Positions 45,845 through 54,250 of a DNA stretch of 54,375 bases are shown here, piece by piece (the first letter of the stretch is position 1; every line of letters begins with the position of its first letter). The DNA is taken from the NCBI RefSeq assembly GCF_024206495.1, contig NZ_JAMBPQ010000047.1:1-54375 (forward strand), in the 5' to 3' direction. The position numbers and the translations under genes are program-made. The notes beneath the pieces are model-generated. The model saw only the letters and a list, made by a program, of their open reading frames with translations, made no database searches and was not told the origin of the DNA. This DNA comes from Paraburkholderia sp. CNPSo 3272 (GTDB lineage Bacteria > Pseudomonadota > Gammaproteobacteria > Burkholderiales > Burkholderiaceae).

Positions 45845-45873
45845 ACTATAGCCGGAATCCGCCGATAGCGCAA
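45845..45873 (-). promoter_or_regulatory. leuA promoter
   Basis: Minus strand TTGCGC (45868-45873), exactly 17 bases, TATAGT (45845-45850). The predicted start is near 45838, directly at the leader peptide ATG. It lies downstream of the pssA terminator. Confidence 0.75.
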
Positions 45874-45918
45874 TTGGAAGAGACCAGCCCGGGCAACCAG
45901 CGTGGGCGCGCACCAAGA

Positions 45919-45951
45919 GAAAAAGGGCCGCGCTCGCGCGCAGCCCCCTTT
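45919..45951 (-). terminator. terminator after pssA
   Basis: On the minus strand an imperfect GC-rich stem (AAAGGGGGCTGCGC against GCGCGGCCCTTT, tetraloop GCGA) followed by five T residues. It isolates leuA from the ilv-psd-pssA transcript. Confidence 0.75.
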
Positions 45952-45973
45952 GCAGCACTCCCGTACCCGCGCC

Positions 45974-46849
45974 CTACCGCTCGCGCGGCGACGAACGCGC
46001 CGGGTTCGAGCGTCCGCGCACGGCCTGGTAGGCCCAGAACACGTAGCCCGAGAGGCCGTAGAGCACGAACAGGCCGAACAGCATCAGCGGCGGATCGGAC
46101 GAAACCAGCACGAACGCCACCACCACGAGCAGCGTGGCCGCGAACGGCACGCGATGGCGCACGTCGAGCGCCTTGCCGCTGTAGAACGGCGCGTTGGACA
46201 CCATCGTCACGCCCGCGTAGATCGTCAGCACGAAGGCCACCCACGGCAGCCACGAGAGCTTCAGGGGCACGCGGTTGTCGGTGGCGAGCCAGACGAAGCC
46301 GGCAATGAGCGCTGCCGCAGCCGGGCTCGGCAGGCCCTGGAAGAAGCGCTTGTCCACCACGCCGATGTTCGTGTTGAAGCGCGCAAGACGCAGCGCCGCG
46401 CCCGAACAGTAGACGAATGCCGCGAGCCAGCCCCAGCGCCCGAGATCCTTGAGCACCCACTCGTACATCACGAGCGCGGGCGCCACGCCGAACGACACCA
46501 TGTCCGAAAGGCTGTCGAACTGCTCGCCGAACGCGCTTTGCGAGTGCGTCATGCGCGCCACGCGCCCGTCCATGCCGTCGAGCACCATCGCCACGAAAAT
46601 GGCGATGGCCGCCACCTCGAAACGCACGTTCATGGCCTGCACGACCGCGAAGAAGCCGCAGAAGAGCGCCGCCGTGGTGAACGCGTTGGGCAGCAGGTAG
46701 ATGCCGCGCTTCTTCAGGAACTCCTGGCGCGCCGCGCGCCGGTTCGCGGCGACGCCCATGGGCTCCTGCACGGCCTTGTTGCGCCGGAACGGCCGCGGCA
46801 GCGGAGCGCCGCCAGGGTTACGGGGTCGACGCTGTTTGAATCCGGCCAT
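45974..46849 (-). CDS. pssA: CDP-diacylglycerol--serine O-phosphatidyltransferase
   Basis: A 291-residue membrane enzyme of the CDP-alcohol phosphotransferase family that makes phosphatidylserine. The active-site motif DGMDGRVAR...FGEQFDSLSD fits DGx2ARx8Gx3Dx3D. About eight hydrophobic segments follow a basic cytosolic N-terminus. It lies 12 bases downstream of psd, whose product decarboxylates the phosphatidylserine, so substrate and next step are encoded together. Confidence 0.96.
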   Translation of the reverse strand: MAGFKQRRPRNPGGAPLPRPFRRNKAVQEPMGVAANRRAARQEFLKKRGIYLLPNAFTTAALFCGFFAVVQAMNVRFEVAAIAIFVAMVLDGMDGRVARMTHSQSAFGEQFDSLSDMVSFGVAPALVMYEWVLKDLGRWGWLAAFVYCSGAALRLARFNTNIGVVDKRFFQGLPSPAAAALIAGFVWLATDNRVPLKLSWLPWVAFVLTIYAGVTMVSNAPFYSGKALDVRHRVPFAATLLVVVAFVLVSSDPPLMLFGLFVLYGLSGYVFWAYQAVRGRSNPARSSPRER

Positions 46850-46861
46850 CGCAGCCCTCCT

Positions 46862-47515
46862 TTATGCCGATTGGGTCGGCAGTTCGGCGAGGATCGTCGA
46901 CGAGGCGGAGACCTTCTCGCCAATCGACACACGCGGGCGGCTGCCCACCGGCAGGTACACGTCGACGCGCGAGCCGAAACGGATAAAGCCGTAGCGCTGG
47001 CCACGCGACAGCGGCTCGCCGGCACGCACGTAGCAGAGAATGCGGCGCGCGATGAGGCCCGCGATCTGCACCGAGGTGACGGTCGTGCCGTCGGCCATCG
47101 TCAGAACCACCGCATTGCGCTCGTTCTCGGTCGAAGCCTTGTCGATGGCGGCGTTCAGGTACGCGCCCGGGAAGTACTCGACCTTGGCGACGGCGCCGTC
47201 CACGGGCGAACGCTGCGAGTGCACGTTGAAAACGTTCATGAACACGCTGATCTTGAGCGCTTCACGGTTTGCATACGGGTCGTGCGCGGTTTCCACGGCG
47301 ACGATGCGGCCGTCCGCCGGGCACAGCACGGCGTTGGCCTGGCTCGGGATCGGGCGCGGCGGATCGCGGAAAAACTGAACGACGAAGATCAGGATCAGCC
47401 AGAAGGGCCATGCGAGTCCGAAGCCTGCGACCGCATGGATCAAGAGCGCCACGACGGCCGCAATGGCGATGAACGGCCAGCCTTCGCGCGCGATGATCGG
47501 ATGAGGGTAATTCAT
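46862..47515 (-). CDS. psd: phosphatidylserine decarboxylase (short form) proenzyme
   Basis: A 217-residue short-form decarboxylase that yields phosphatidylethanolamine. Two hydrophobic segments at the N-terminus anchor it, and FMNVFNVHSQRSPVDG is the family signature. The FGSRVDVYLP segment near the C-terminus holds the Gly-Ser bond where self-cleavage forms the pyruvoyl cofactor. ATG 47515 was chosen over upstream in-frame codons because it gives the usual length and lies after the ilvC terminator. Confidence 0.95.
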   Translation of the reverse strand: MNYPHPIIAREGWPFIAIAAVVALLIHAVAGFGLAWPFWLILIFVVQFFRDPPRPIPSQANAVLCPADGRIVAVETAHDPYANREALKISVFMNVFNVHSQRSPVDGAVAKVEYFPGAYLNAAIDKASTENERNAVVLTMADGTTVTSVQIAGLIARRILCYVRAGEPLSRGQRYGFIRFGSRVDVYLPVGSRPRVSIGEKVSASSTILAELPTQSA

Positions 47516-47552
47516 GGTGGCTTCGCTGTTATTTTGAAAACCGTAGGATAGC

Positions 47553-47591
47553 AAAAGCCGCCCAGGGTTCATCCCACCCGGGCGGCTTTTT
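47553..47591 (-). terminator. hairpin terminator between ilvC and psd
   Basis: An 11-bp perfect stem AAAAGCCGCCC / GGGCGGCTTTT with a 16-base loop. On the minus strand only four T residues follow before G, so some read-through into psd is likely. Confidence 0.7.
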
Positions 47592-47667
47592 CGGGTCCGA
47601 CTCAGGTCAAACTGATGAGTGACGGCAAAAAACCGTTCACGCAATCAGATTGATACCGTCCGTCAGG

Positions 47668-48684
<1,017 letters not shown>

Positions 48685-48740
48685 GTTGGTTCCTTGGCGA
48701 GAGTCTGGTGAATATCGGTACTGCTATTAGCTTTTGCTGC

Positions 48741-48768
48741 ACCGGATGCGGTTAAGGACGCATCCGGT
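48741..48768. repeat. perfect inverted repeat upstream of ilvC
   Basis: ACCGGATGCG and CGCATCCGGT, 10 bases each, separated by 8 bases. It is located in the 116-base ilvN-ilvC spacer. No T-run follows on either strand. It may be a processing or stability element, a weak attenuator, or a dyad operator. Confidence 0.55.
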
Positions 48769-48800
48769 CAGGTTCCGGTGCAAGATCGACTGTGGTCGGG

Positions 48801-49292
48801 TCACACCTTCAGAATGCGCTCTCCGCGCCCAATGCCCGAGCCGCCAGTACGGACGGTTTCGAGAATCGCGGTCGCATCGATCGCTTCGATGAACGCGTCG
48901 AGCTTGTCGCTCGCGCCCGTCAGTTCGATCGTGTAGGTCTTTTCGGTGACGTCGATGATGCGGCCGCGGAAGATATCCGCCATCCGCTTCATCTCCTCAC
49001 GTTCCTTGCCGACCGCCCTTACCTTGATCAGCATCAGCTCGCGCTCGATGTGGGCGCCCTCGGTAAGGTCGACCACTTTCACCACCTCGATCAGGCGGTT
49101 CAGATGCTTCGTGATCTGTTCGATCACGTCGTCCGAGCCAATGGAAACGATGGTCATGCGCGACAGCGAACGGTCTTCGGTCGGCGCCACCGTCAAGGTT
49201 TCAATGTTGTAGCCGCGTGCCGAGAAGAGGCCGACCACGCGCGAGAGCGCGCCCGGCTCGTTTTCCAGCAGAACGGAAATAATGTGTCTCAT
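48801..49292 (-). CDS. ilvN: acetolactate synthase small (regulatory) subunit
   Basis: A 163-residue regulatory subunit. The N-terminal ACT domain (ISVLLENEPGALSRVVGLFSARG) binds valine and mediates feedback inhibition of the large subunit; the C-terminal half stabilises the complex. The standard length is about 160. It lies 114 bases after the large-subunit gene. Confidence 0.97.
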   Translation of the reverse strand: MRHIISVLLENEPGALSRVVGLFSARGYNIETLTVAPTEDRSLSRMTIVSIGSDDVIEQITKHLNRLIEVVKVVDLTEGAHIERELMLIKVRAVGKEREEMKRMADIFRGRIIDVTEKTYTIELTGASDKLDAFIEAIDATAILETVRTGGSGIGRGERILKV

Positions 49293-49406
49293 GATGTGAT
49301 CCGCGATTTATCCAGTTAGCGTGGTTGCCGCCCTTCCCCGCGAACCCGCGCGCCCGTTGTGTGGACGCGCGCCGCGCGAGGTCGGAACGGCGCCGTGCAA
49401 ATACCG

Positions 49407-51185
49407 TTACAGGTCTTCCGAACCAAGCAGCATCTCGGTGATGCCCTTGCCGGCCTGTACCATCGGCCAGACGTTTTCGGAAGGGTCGGTCTGGAAATCG
49501 AGGAACACCGTGCGGTCCTTCAAACGCAGCGCTTCCTTGAGCGCCGGCTCGACGTCCGCCGTCTTTTCGATCCGCATGCCGACGTGGCCGTACGCTTCGG
49601 CGAGCTTCACGAAGTCAGGCAGCGCATCCATATAGGAATGCGAATAGCGCTTGCTGTATTCGATCTGCTGCCACTGGCGGACCATGCCGAGGTAGCGGTT
49701 GTTCAGCGAAATGATCTTCACGGGCGTGTCGTACTGCTTGCAGGTCGACAGCTCCTGGATGCACATCTGGATCGAGCCTTCGCCCGTGATGCAAAGCACG
49801 TCGTCGTCCGGATGCGCCATCTTCACGCCCATTGCAGCCGGCAGGCCGAAGCCCATCGTGCCGAGGCCGCCCGAGTTGATCCAGCGGCGCGGCTGGTTGA
49901 AGCGGTAGAACTGCGCGGCCCACATCTGGTGCTGGCCCACGTCCGAGCACACGAACGCGTTGCCGCCCGTGAGCTCCCACGCCTTCTCCACCACGTACTG
50001 CGGCTTGATGATCTCGCTCGAACGGTCGAACTTAAGGCAGTTCTTCTCGCGCCAGCCTTCGATGTCCTTCCACCAGTCGGCGAGTGCGGCCGTATCCGGG
50101 CCGTGTTCGGCGTGCTGAAGCTGCTCGATGAGCTCCTTGAGCACTTCCTTCACGTCGCCGACGATGGGGATATCGACCTTCACGCGCTTCGAAATGGACG
50201 ACGGATCGATGTCGATGTGGATGATCTTGCGCGGACGCGAGGCGAAGTGCGCCGGGTCGCCGATCACACGGTCATCGAAGCGCGCACCGATCGCGATCAG
50301 CACGTCGCAGTGCTGCATCGCCATGTTGGCTTCGTAGGTGCCGTGCATGCCGAGCATGCCGAGGAACTTGCGGTCGCTCGCGCGGTAGCCGCCCAGACCC
50401 ATCAGCGTGTTCGTGACCGGGTAGCCGAGCAGGTCCGCGAACTGGTTCAGTTCGCGCGACGCATCCGCGAGGATGATGCCGCCGCCGGTGTAGATGTACG
50501 GACGCTTTGCCGAGAGGAGCAGCGACACCGCCTTGCGGATCTGCCCCGAGTGGCCCTTGGTGACCGGGTTGTACGAACGCAGCGTAACGTTTTTGATCGG
50601 TTCATACGTGCACGGCGTCTTCGACACGTCCTTCGGAATGTCGATCAGCACGGGGCCGGGACGGCCGGTGCGCGCAATGTAGAAAGCTTTTTTGACGGTG
50701 GCGGCGAGGTCGCGCACGTCCTTCACGAGGAAGTTGTGCTTCACGCAGGGACGCGTGATGCCGACCGTGTCGCACTCCTGGAAGGCGTCTTGACCAATCG
50801 CGGCGGTAGGCACCTGGCCGCTGATGATCACCATCGGGATCGAGTCCATATAGGCCGTCGCGATGCCCGTCACCGCATTGGTGACGCCAGGCCCCGAGGT
50901 CACGAGACACACCCCGACGTTGCCGGTCGAGCGCGCATACGCGTCGGCCGCGTGCACGGCTGCCTGTTCGTGGCGTACGAGAACGTGCTGAATCTTGTCC
51001 TGCTTGTACAGCTCGTCGTAAATGTAAAGCACCGAGCCGCCGGGATAGCCCCAGATGAATTCGACCTGCTCGTCTGCGAGCGCCTTCATCAGCACGGTTC
51101 CGCCGATGGAGGTATTGGCTTGAGGGTCAGATTCTTGCGAAGGGGGGACCGACGTGGAGAATTCCGCGCTGGGCATGTTCATCAT
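49407..51185 (-). CDS. ilvB: acetolactate synthase large (catalytic) subunit
   Basis: A 592-residue ThDP enzyme condensing pyruvate into acetolactate or acetohydroxybutyrate. The catalytic glutamate is in LVRHEQAAVHAADAYAR. FAD- and ThDP-binding segments include GLGTMGFGLPAAMG and GEGSIQMCIQEL with NNRYLG completing the Mg-ThDP motif. ATG 51185 follows AAAGGTCA; ATG 51182 two bases into the same run is equivalent. A promoter lies 145 bases upstream. It heads the ilvB-ilvN-ilvC transcript, which may extend into psd-pssA. Confidence 0.97.
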   Translation of the reverse strand: MMNMPSAEFSTSVPPSQESDPQANTSIGGTVLMKALADEQVEFIWGYPGGSVLYIYDELYKQDKIQHVLVRHEQAAVHAADAYARSTGNVGVCLVTSGPGVTNAVTGIATAYMDSIPMVIISGQVPTAAIGQDAFQECDTVGITRPCVKHNFLVKDVRDLAATVKKAFYIARTGRPGPVLIDIPKDVSKTPCTYEPIKNVTLRSYNPVTKGHSGQIRKAVSLLLSAKRPYIYTGGGIILADASRELNQFADLLGYPVTNTLMGLGGYRASDRKFLGMLGMHGTYEANMAMQHCDVLIAIGARFDDRVIGDPAHFASRPRKIIHIDIDPSSISKRVKVDIPIVGDVKEVLKELIEQLQHAEHGPDTAALADWWKDIEGWREKNCLKFDRSSEIIKPQYVVEKAWELTGGNAFVCSDVGQHQMWAAQFYRFNQPRRWINSGGLGTMGFGLPAAMGVKMAHPDDDVLCITGEGSIQMCIQELSTCKQYDTPVKIISLNNRYLGMVRQWQQIEYSKRYSHSYMDALPDFVKLAEAYGHVGMRIEKTADVEPALKEALRLKDRTVFLDFQTDPSENVWPMVQAGKGITEMLLGSEDL

Positions 51186-51329
51186 TGACCTTTCGAATTT
51201 TCGGCAAAAAATTGATCGGGTGCTCTCTGCCGGGCTTGTGGCTCGGGTTCAAGCGGCGCGTCCAGTTGACAGATGAGCTTCTTGGGCCACATCCGAATTG
51301 AGACAAGTCACTTATGTTGCGAACCGTCG

Positions 51330-51358
51330 AAGATAGCGGCTCGATGCTTATCGGTCAA
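51330..51358 (-). promoter_or_regulatory. ilvB promoter
   Basis: Minus strand TTGACC (51353-51358), exactly 17 bases, TATCTT (51330-51335); start near 51323. The resulting leader of about 138 bases contains a 36-codon frame (51182-51292) whose TGA overlaps the ilvB ATG. That frame has no ribosome site and is not rich in branched-chain residues, so it is not annotated as a gene. Confidence 0.65.
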
Positions 51359-51507
51359 GCAATTATTGAGAAAGCGGGCACGCGCGTTGCGACAGCGCGC
51401 ACGCCTCGCGGCGCCCGCCACGGGCCGGGAAGACAGCCATCAGGGCCGGCGCATCCATGATGCGAAGCATTCTCAGGCCTTTCCACTACCCTGTTGGCGC
51501 GAAAATT

Positions 51508-51516
51508 TGCTAGGAT
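51508..51516 (+). promoter_or_regulatory. candidate promoter of the sigma-factor operon
   Basis: TGCTAGGAT, an extended -10 pattern, about 64 bases before the sigma-factor ATG. The remaining ilvB/sigma spacer shows no gene. Confidence 0.4.
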
Positions 51517-51579
51517 CCGCGAGTTTTACGACATTTTTCGAACGATAACGCGTACGCTGGCGGCGGCGCCCTGCAACGG

Positions 51580-52143
51580 ATGGCATCAGACAAGGAACTC
51601 GCCGACTTTCTGGCTGGCGTCGAAAGACGCGCGTTCAAGCAGACGGTCTACGCCGTAAGGGACGACGACGCCTCGCTCGACATCGTGCAGGACGCGATGA
51701 TCAAGCTCGCGGAAAAATACGGAGACCGCCCGGCCGCAGAACTCCCCCTGCTCTTTCAGCGTATTTTGCAAAATACGATGCACGACTATTTTCGTCGGCA
51801 GAAAGTACGCAATACGTGGGTGAGTCTGTTTTCGTCGCTCGGCAACGCAGACGACGAGGATTTCGACCCCCTGGAGACCTTCGAGGCCGAGCAGGGCACG
51901 GCTGGCGCCGAAAGCAGCGAGCAGCAGATCGAGCGCGCGCAAGTGCTCCAGATGATCGACGACGAGATCCAGAAATTACCGGCACGTCAACGGGAGGCGT
52001 TTCTGATGCGTTACTGGGAGGATATGGATGTCGCCGAGACTGCCGCCGCAATGGGCTGCTCCGAAGGCAGCGTGAAAACGCACTGCTCGCGGGCCACCCA
52101 CACGCTGGCTCAGGCGCTCAAGGCCAAAGGAATTACCCTATGA
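51580..52143 (+). CDS. RNA polymerase sigma factor, ECF-like (sigma-70 family)
   Basis: A 187-residue sigma factor. Region 2 (DIVQDAMIKLAEKYGD and LQNTMHDYFRRQKVRN) recognises the -10 and melts DNA. Region 4 (LPARQREAFLMRYWEDMDVAETAAAMGCSEGSVKTH) contains the helix-turn-helix for the -35. There is an acidic linker of about 40 residues between them. The following gene starts inside its stop codon (ATGA) and encodes a single-span membrane protein, the usual place of an anti-sigma factor. Confidence 0.9.
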   Translation: MASDKELADFLAGVERRAFKQTVYAVRDDDASLDIVQDAMIKLAEKYGDRPAAELPLLFQRILQNTMHDYFRRQKVRNTWVSLFSSLGNADDEDFDPLETFEAEQGTAGAESSEQQIERAQVLQMIDDEIQKLPARQREAFLMRYWEDMDVAETAAAMGCSEGSVKTHCSRATHTLAQALKAKGITL

Positions 52144-52568
52144 GCTCCGCCTTCGAAAATAAAGAACTGGCGTTCGTGCGGGAAATGCGTCGTGCGCTCG
52201 ACGAGAGCGCCGCCAACCTGCCCGCCGCTACCACCGCCCGACTCGCCGCCGCACGCAAGACCGCACTCGCCCAGAAAAAGGCCGAAGTCGTGCTCGTGCG
52301 CGCCCCGGCGCTCGCCGCGGCCGGCGTCGGCAGTCTGTCCGGCGCGCCCGCGCACCAGCCCGCGCGGCGCCGTTCGGCGCTCGCGCGCTTCGCGCTCGCC
52401 TGGCCGCTCGCGGCACTCGTGGCGGGCCTCTTTGCCATCGCGTACTTCGAAGATCAGCAACGCACCGCTGAACTCGCCGATATCGACGCGGCCATGCTGA
52501 GCGACGACCTGCCGCTCACGGCCTACCTGGATCACGGGTTCAACGCGTATCTGACGCGCGCGCACTAG
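52140..52568 (+). CDS. DUF3619 family membrane protein, possible anti-sigma factor
   Basis: A 142-residue protein with a cytosolic N-terminal part (about 1-85), one transmembrane helix (FALAWPLAALVAGLFAIAYF) and a short acidic periplasmic end. I recognise the DUF3619 family. Topology and overlap with the sigma gene match anti-sigma factors, although no zinc-binding HxxxCxxC motif is present. Regulatory function is inferred. Confidence 0.8.
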   Translation: MSSAFENKELAFVREMRRALDESAANLPAATTARLAAARKTALAQKKAEVVLVRAPALAAAGVGSLSGAPAHQPARRRSALARFALAWPLAALVAGLFAIAYFEDQQRTAELADIDAAMLSDDLPLTAYLDHGFNAYLTRAH

Positions 52569-52594
52569 GGAAATCTGAGCAGGAGACTAACGGG

Positions 52595-53422
52595 GTGAGT
52601 TACAAGCGCGGCCTGGCCGTTGTCATTGGATGTGTGGTCGCGGCAGTCGTGTCGTATGTGGCGACCTACCCGCGCTTTCATCCCGAGCCCACTGGTGAAA
52701 ACACCGCTGGCGCGCCCGCGCAGGTGAAAGCGCCCGCGGTCGATAATTCGGTCACGACCACGTTCGCGCCGTTGCCGGGCCAGTCCAATCCGCTCGCGTG
52801 GGCGCGTCTGAGCGACGCGCAGCACGCCGCGCTCGCGCCGTTCGCCGTCGAATGGGACCGTTTCAGCGACGAACGCAAGCGCAAATGGCTGAAGATCGCC
52901 GCCCGTTACCCGAAAATGTCCCCTGACGCCCAGAAGCGTCTGCATGAGCGGATGGCGGAATGGGTCAGCATGACGCCGGAGCAGCGGCGTGTCGCCCGCG
53001 AAAACTACCAGGTTTCCAAGGAATTGCCGCCGCAGGCGCGCCAGCGCGCCTGGAAGGCCTACCTGCAACTCCCCGAAGAGCAGAAAGAGCGCCTTGCGGC
53101 GAGCGAGCACAAGCGCCGGCCCACCGTCGTGAGCGCCCCGCCCAGCGGCAACAAGAGCGAGATTCGCGATATCCAGCGCCTCGTCAACGAGCGCGATCAC
53201 CGCGGCCTGCCGCACGCGCCCGCAGGCGTCACCGGGGCATCGGGCGCGGCTGGCGCGAGCAGCACGGGTTCGGGTCTCGCGCCTACAGCGCCTGGCGCGC
53301 CGAGCGAGCCGGCAGTGGCTTCGTCGTTTGCGGCGGGCATTCCCGCCGCCGACAGCTTCGTGCCCGCCACGCCCATTCCTGTCTCGCCCGCCGAAGCACC
53401 CGCAGCGTTCAAGGGTTCCTGA
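52595..53422 (+). CDS. DUF3106 family protein, membrane-anchored envelope protein
   Basis: A 275-residue protein starting with GTG after CAGGAGA. One hydrophobic anchor (about 6-24) is followed by a helical, Arg/Lys/Gln-rich periplasmic domain (60-170). Repeated motifs such as MSPDAQKRLHERM and MTPEQRRVAREN recall the LTxxQ pattern of CpxP/ZraP/CnrX-like sensors. The C-terminal 100 residues are Ala/Pro/Ser-rich and probably disordered. Recognised as DUF3106. It lies 26 bases after the DUF3619 gene. Confidence 0.8.
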   Translation: MSYKRGLAVVIGCVVAAVVSYVATYPRFHPEPTGENTAGAPAQVKAPAVDNSVTTTFAPLPGQSNPLAWARLSDAQHAALAPFAVEWDRFSDERKRKWLKIAARYPKMSPDAQKRLHERMAEWVSMTPEQRRVARENYQVSKELPPQARQRAWKAYLQLPEEQKERLAASEHKRRPTVVSAPPSGNKSEIRDIQRLVNERDHRGLPHAPAGVTGASGAAGASSTGSGLAPTAPGAPSEPAVASSFAAGIPAADSFVPATPIPVSPAEAPAAFKGS

Positions 53423-53560
53423 AGCCACCACCGGGCGCTCGCGGCACCCTCGCATGTACAGTCTGCGCCCTCGTTAACCCCGCCGCCGCGTTGCAGTCGT
53501 TTCGCCGCGCGCGTGTTCGAGGTTATGCTTGGGACGTCCCGTCCCCGAACTGACGCCATC

Positions 53561-54109
53561 GTGTCCGAAAGCGCCCAAGCCGCCGCCCTGCCGTCCGCCG
53601 CCGTCTTCCCGGTTGAACCTGCGCCCGTTTCGATTCGCCGCCGCCTCGCCGCGTTCGTCTACGAAAGCGTGCTGCTATTCGGCGTCGTCTTCGCCGCCGG
53701 CCTCGCGTTCAGCCTCGCCCTCCAGCAGCGCAATGGCTACACGCATCACAACGCGATGGCGGTCTGGATCATCTTCGTGGCTGGCGCATATTTCGTCTGC
53801 CTCTGGCACAAGGGCGGGCAGACGCTGCCGATGAAGACCTGGCGCCTCCGTGTGGTCGGCCCGGACGGCAAGCCGCCCACGCTCGCGCGCGCGACGCTGC
53901 GATACCTCGCCGCCTGGCTCTGGTTCCTGCCGCCTCTCGTGCTGCATCCGCTGCTCGATTTGTCGATTCCGCACACGCTTGCGCTCGTTGCCTGCTGGTT
54001 CGTGATCTGGGCCGCGAGCGCGCGCCTCTCCCACGACCGCCAGTTCCTTCACGACCGCCTTGCGGGCACGCGCATTGTCGCAATCGCGCCACAAGGCGCG
54101 AAGCCGTAG
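53561..54109 (+). CDS. RDD family membrane protein
   Basis: A 182-residue protein of the RDD family, named for Arg-Asp-Asp. RRRLAAFVYESVLLF opens the first helix; further helices end with LHDRLAGTRIV, the typical final motif. About four transmembrane segments are visible. Function in bacteria is mostly unknown; some members transport ions. The GTG start at 53561 was preferred because a TATGCT -10 at 53524-53529 would place the transcript start after the alternative ATG at 53525. Last gene of the sigma-factor cluster. Confidence 0.85.
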   Translation: MSESAQAAALPSAAVFPVEPAPVSIRRRLAAFVYESVLLFGVVFAAGLAFSLALQQRNGYTHHNAMAVWIIFVAGAYFVCLWHKGGQTLPMKTWRLRVVGPDGKPPTLARATLRYLAAWLWFLPPLVLHPLLDLSIPHTLALVACWFVIWAASARLSHDRQFLHDRLAGTRIVAIAPQGAKP

Positions 54110-54188
54110 CACGCGCACGACATCCCCGTCGGGCCGGAAAAGCGGCTGCACGGGACCCCTGGGACTGCGTAACGAGACCTTCTCGTGA

Positions 54189-54206
54189 CTGTCATGTTGC
54201 CGTCAC
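54189..54206 (+). promoter_or_regulatory. PhoB-box-like site
   Basis: CTGTCAT, four bases, CCGTCAC. The Pho box consensus is two CTGTCAT-type repeats four bases apart; the first repeat is perfect and the second differs at one position (allowing Y at the end). It lies 44 bases before the ATG at 54251. The nearest -10-like hexamer is TATTAC at 54228-54233, 21 bases away, about one helical turn further than usual. Confidence 0.5.
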
Positions 54207-54250
54207 GGCGGCATGGCGCAATGCGCGTATTACAACCTGCCGCGCGCGCC

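Noticed and set aside
51421..51480. Possible ilvB leader peptide starting near 51470 on the minus strand
   Set aside because: It lies upstream of the ilvB promoter found at 51330-51358 and has no run of branched-chain codons.
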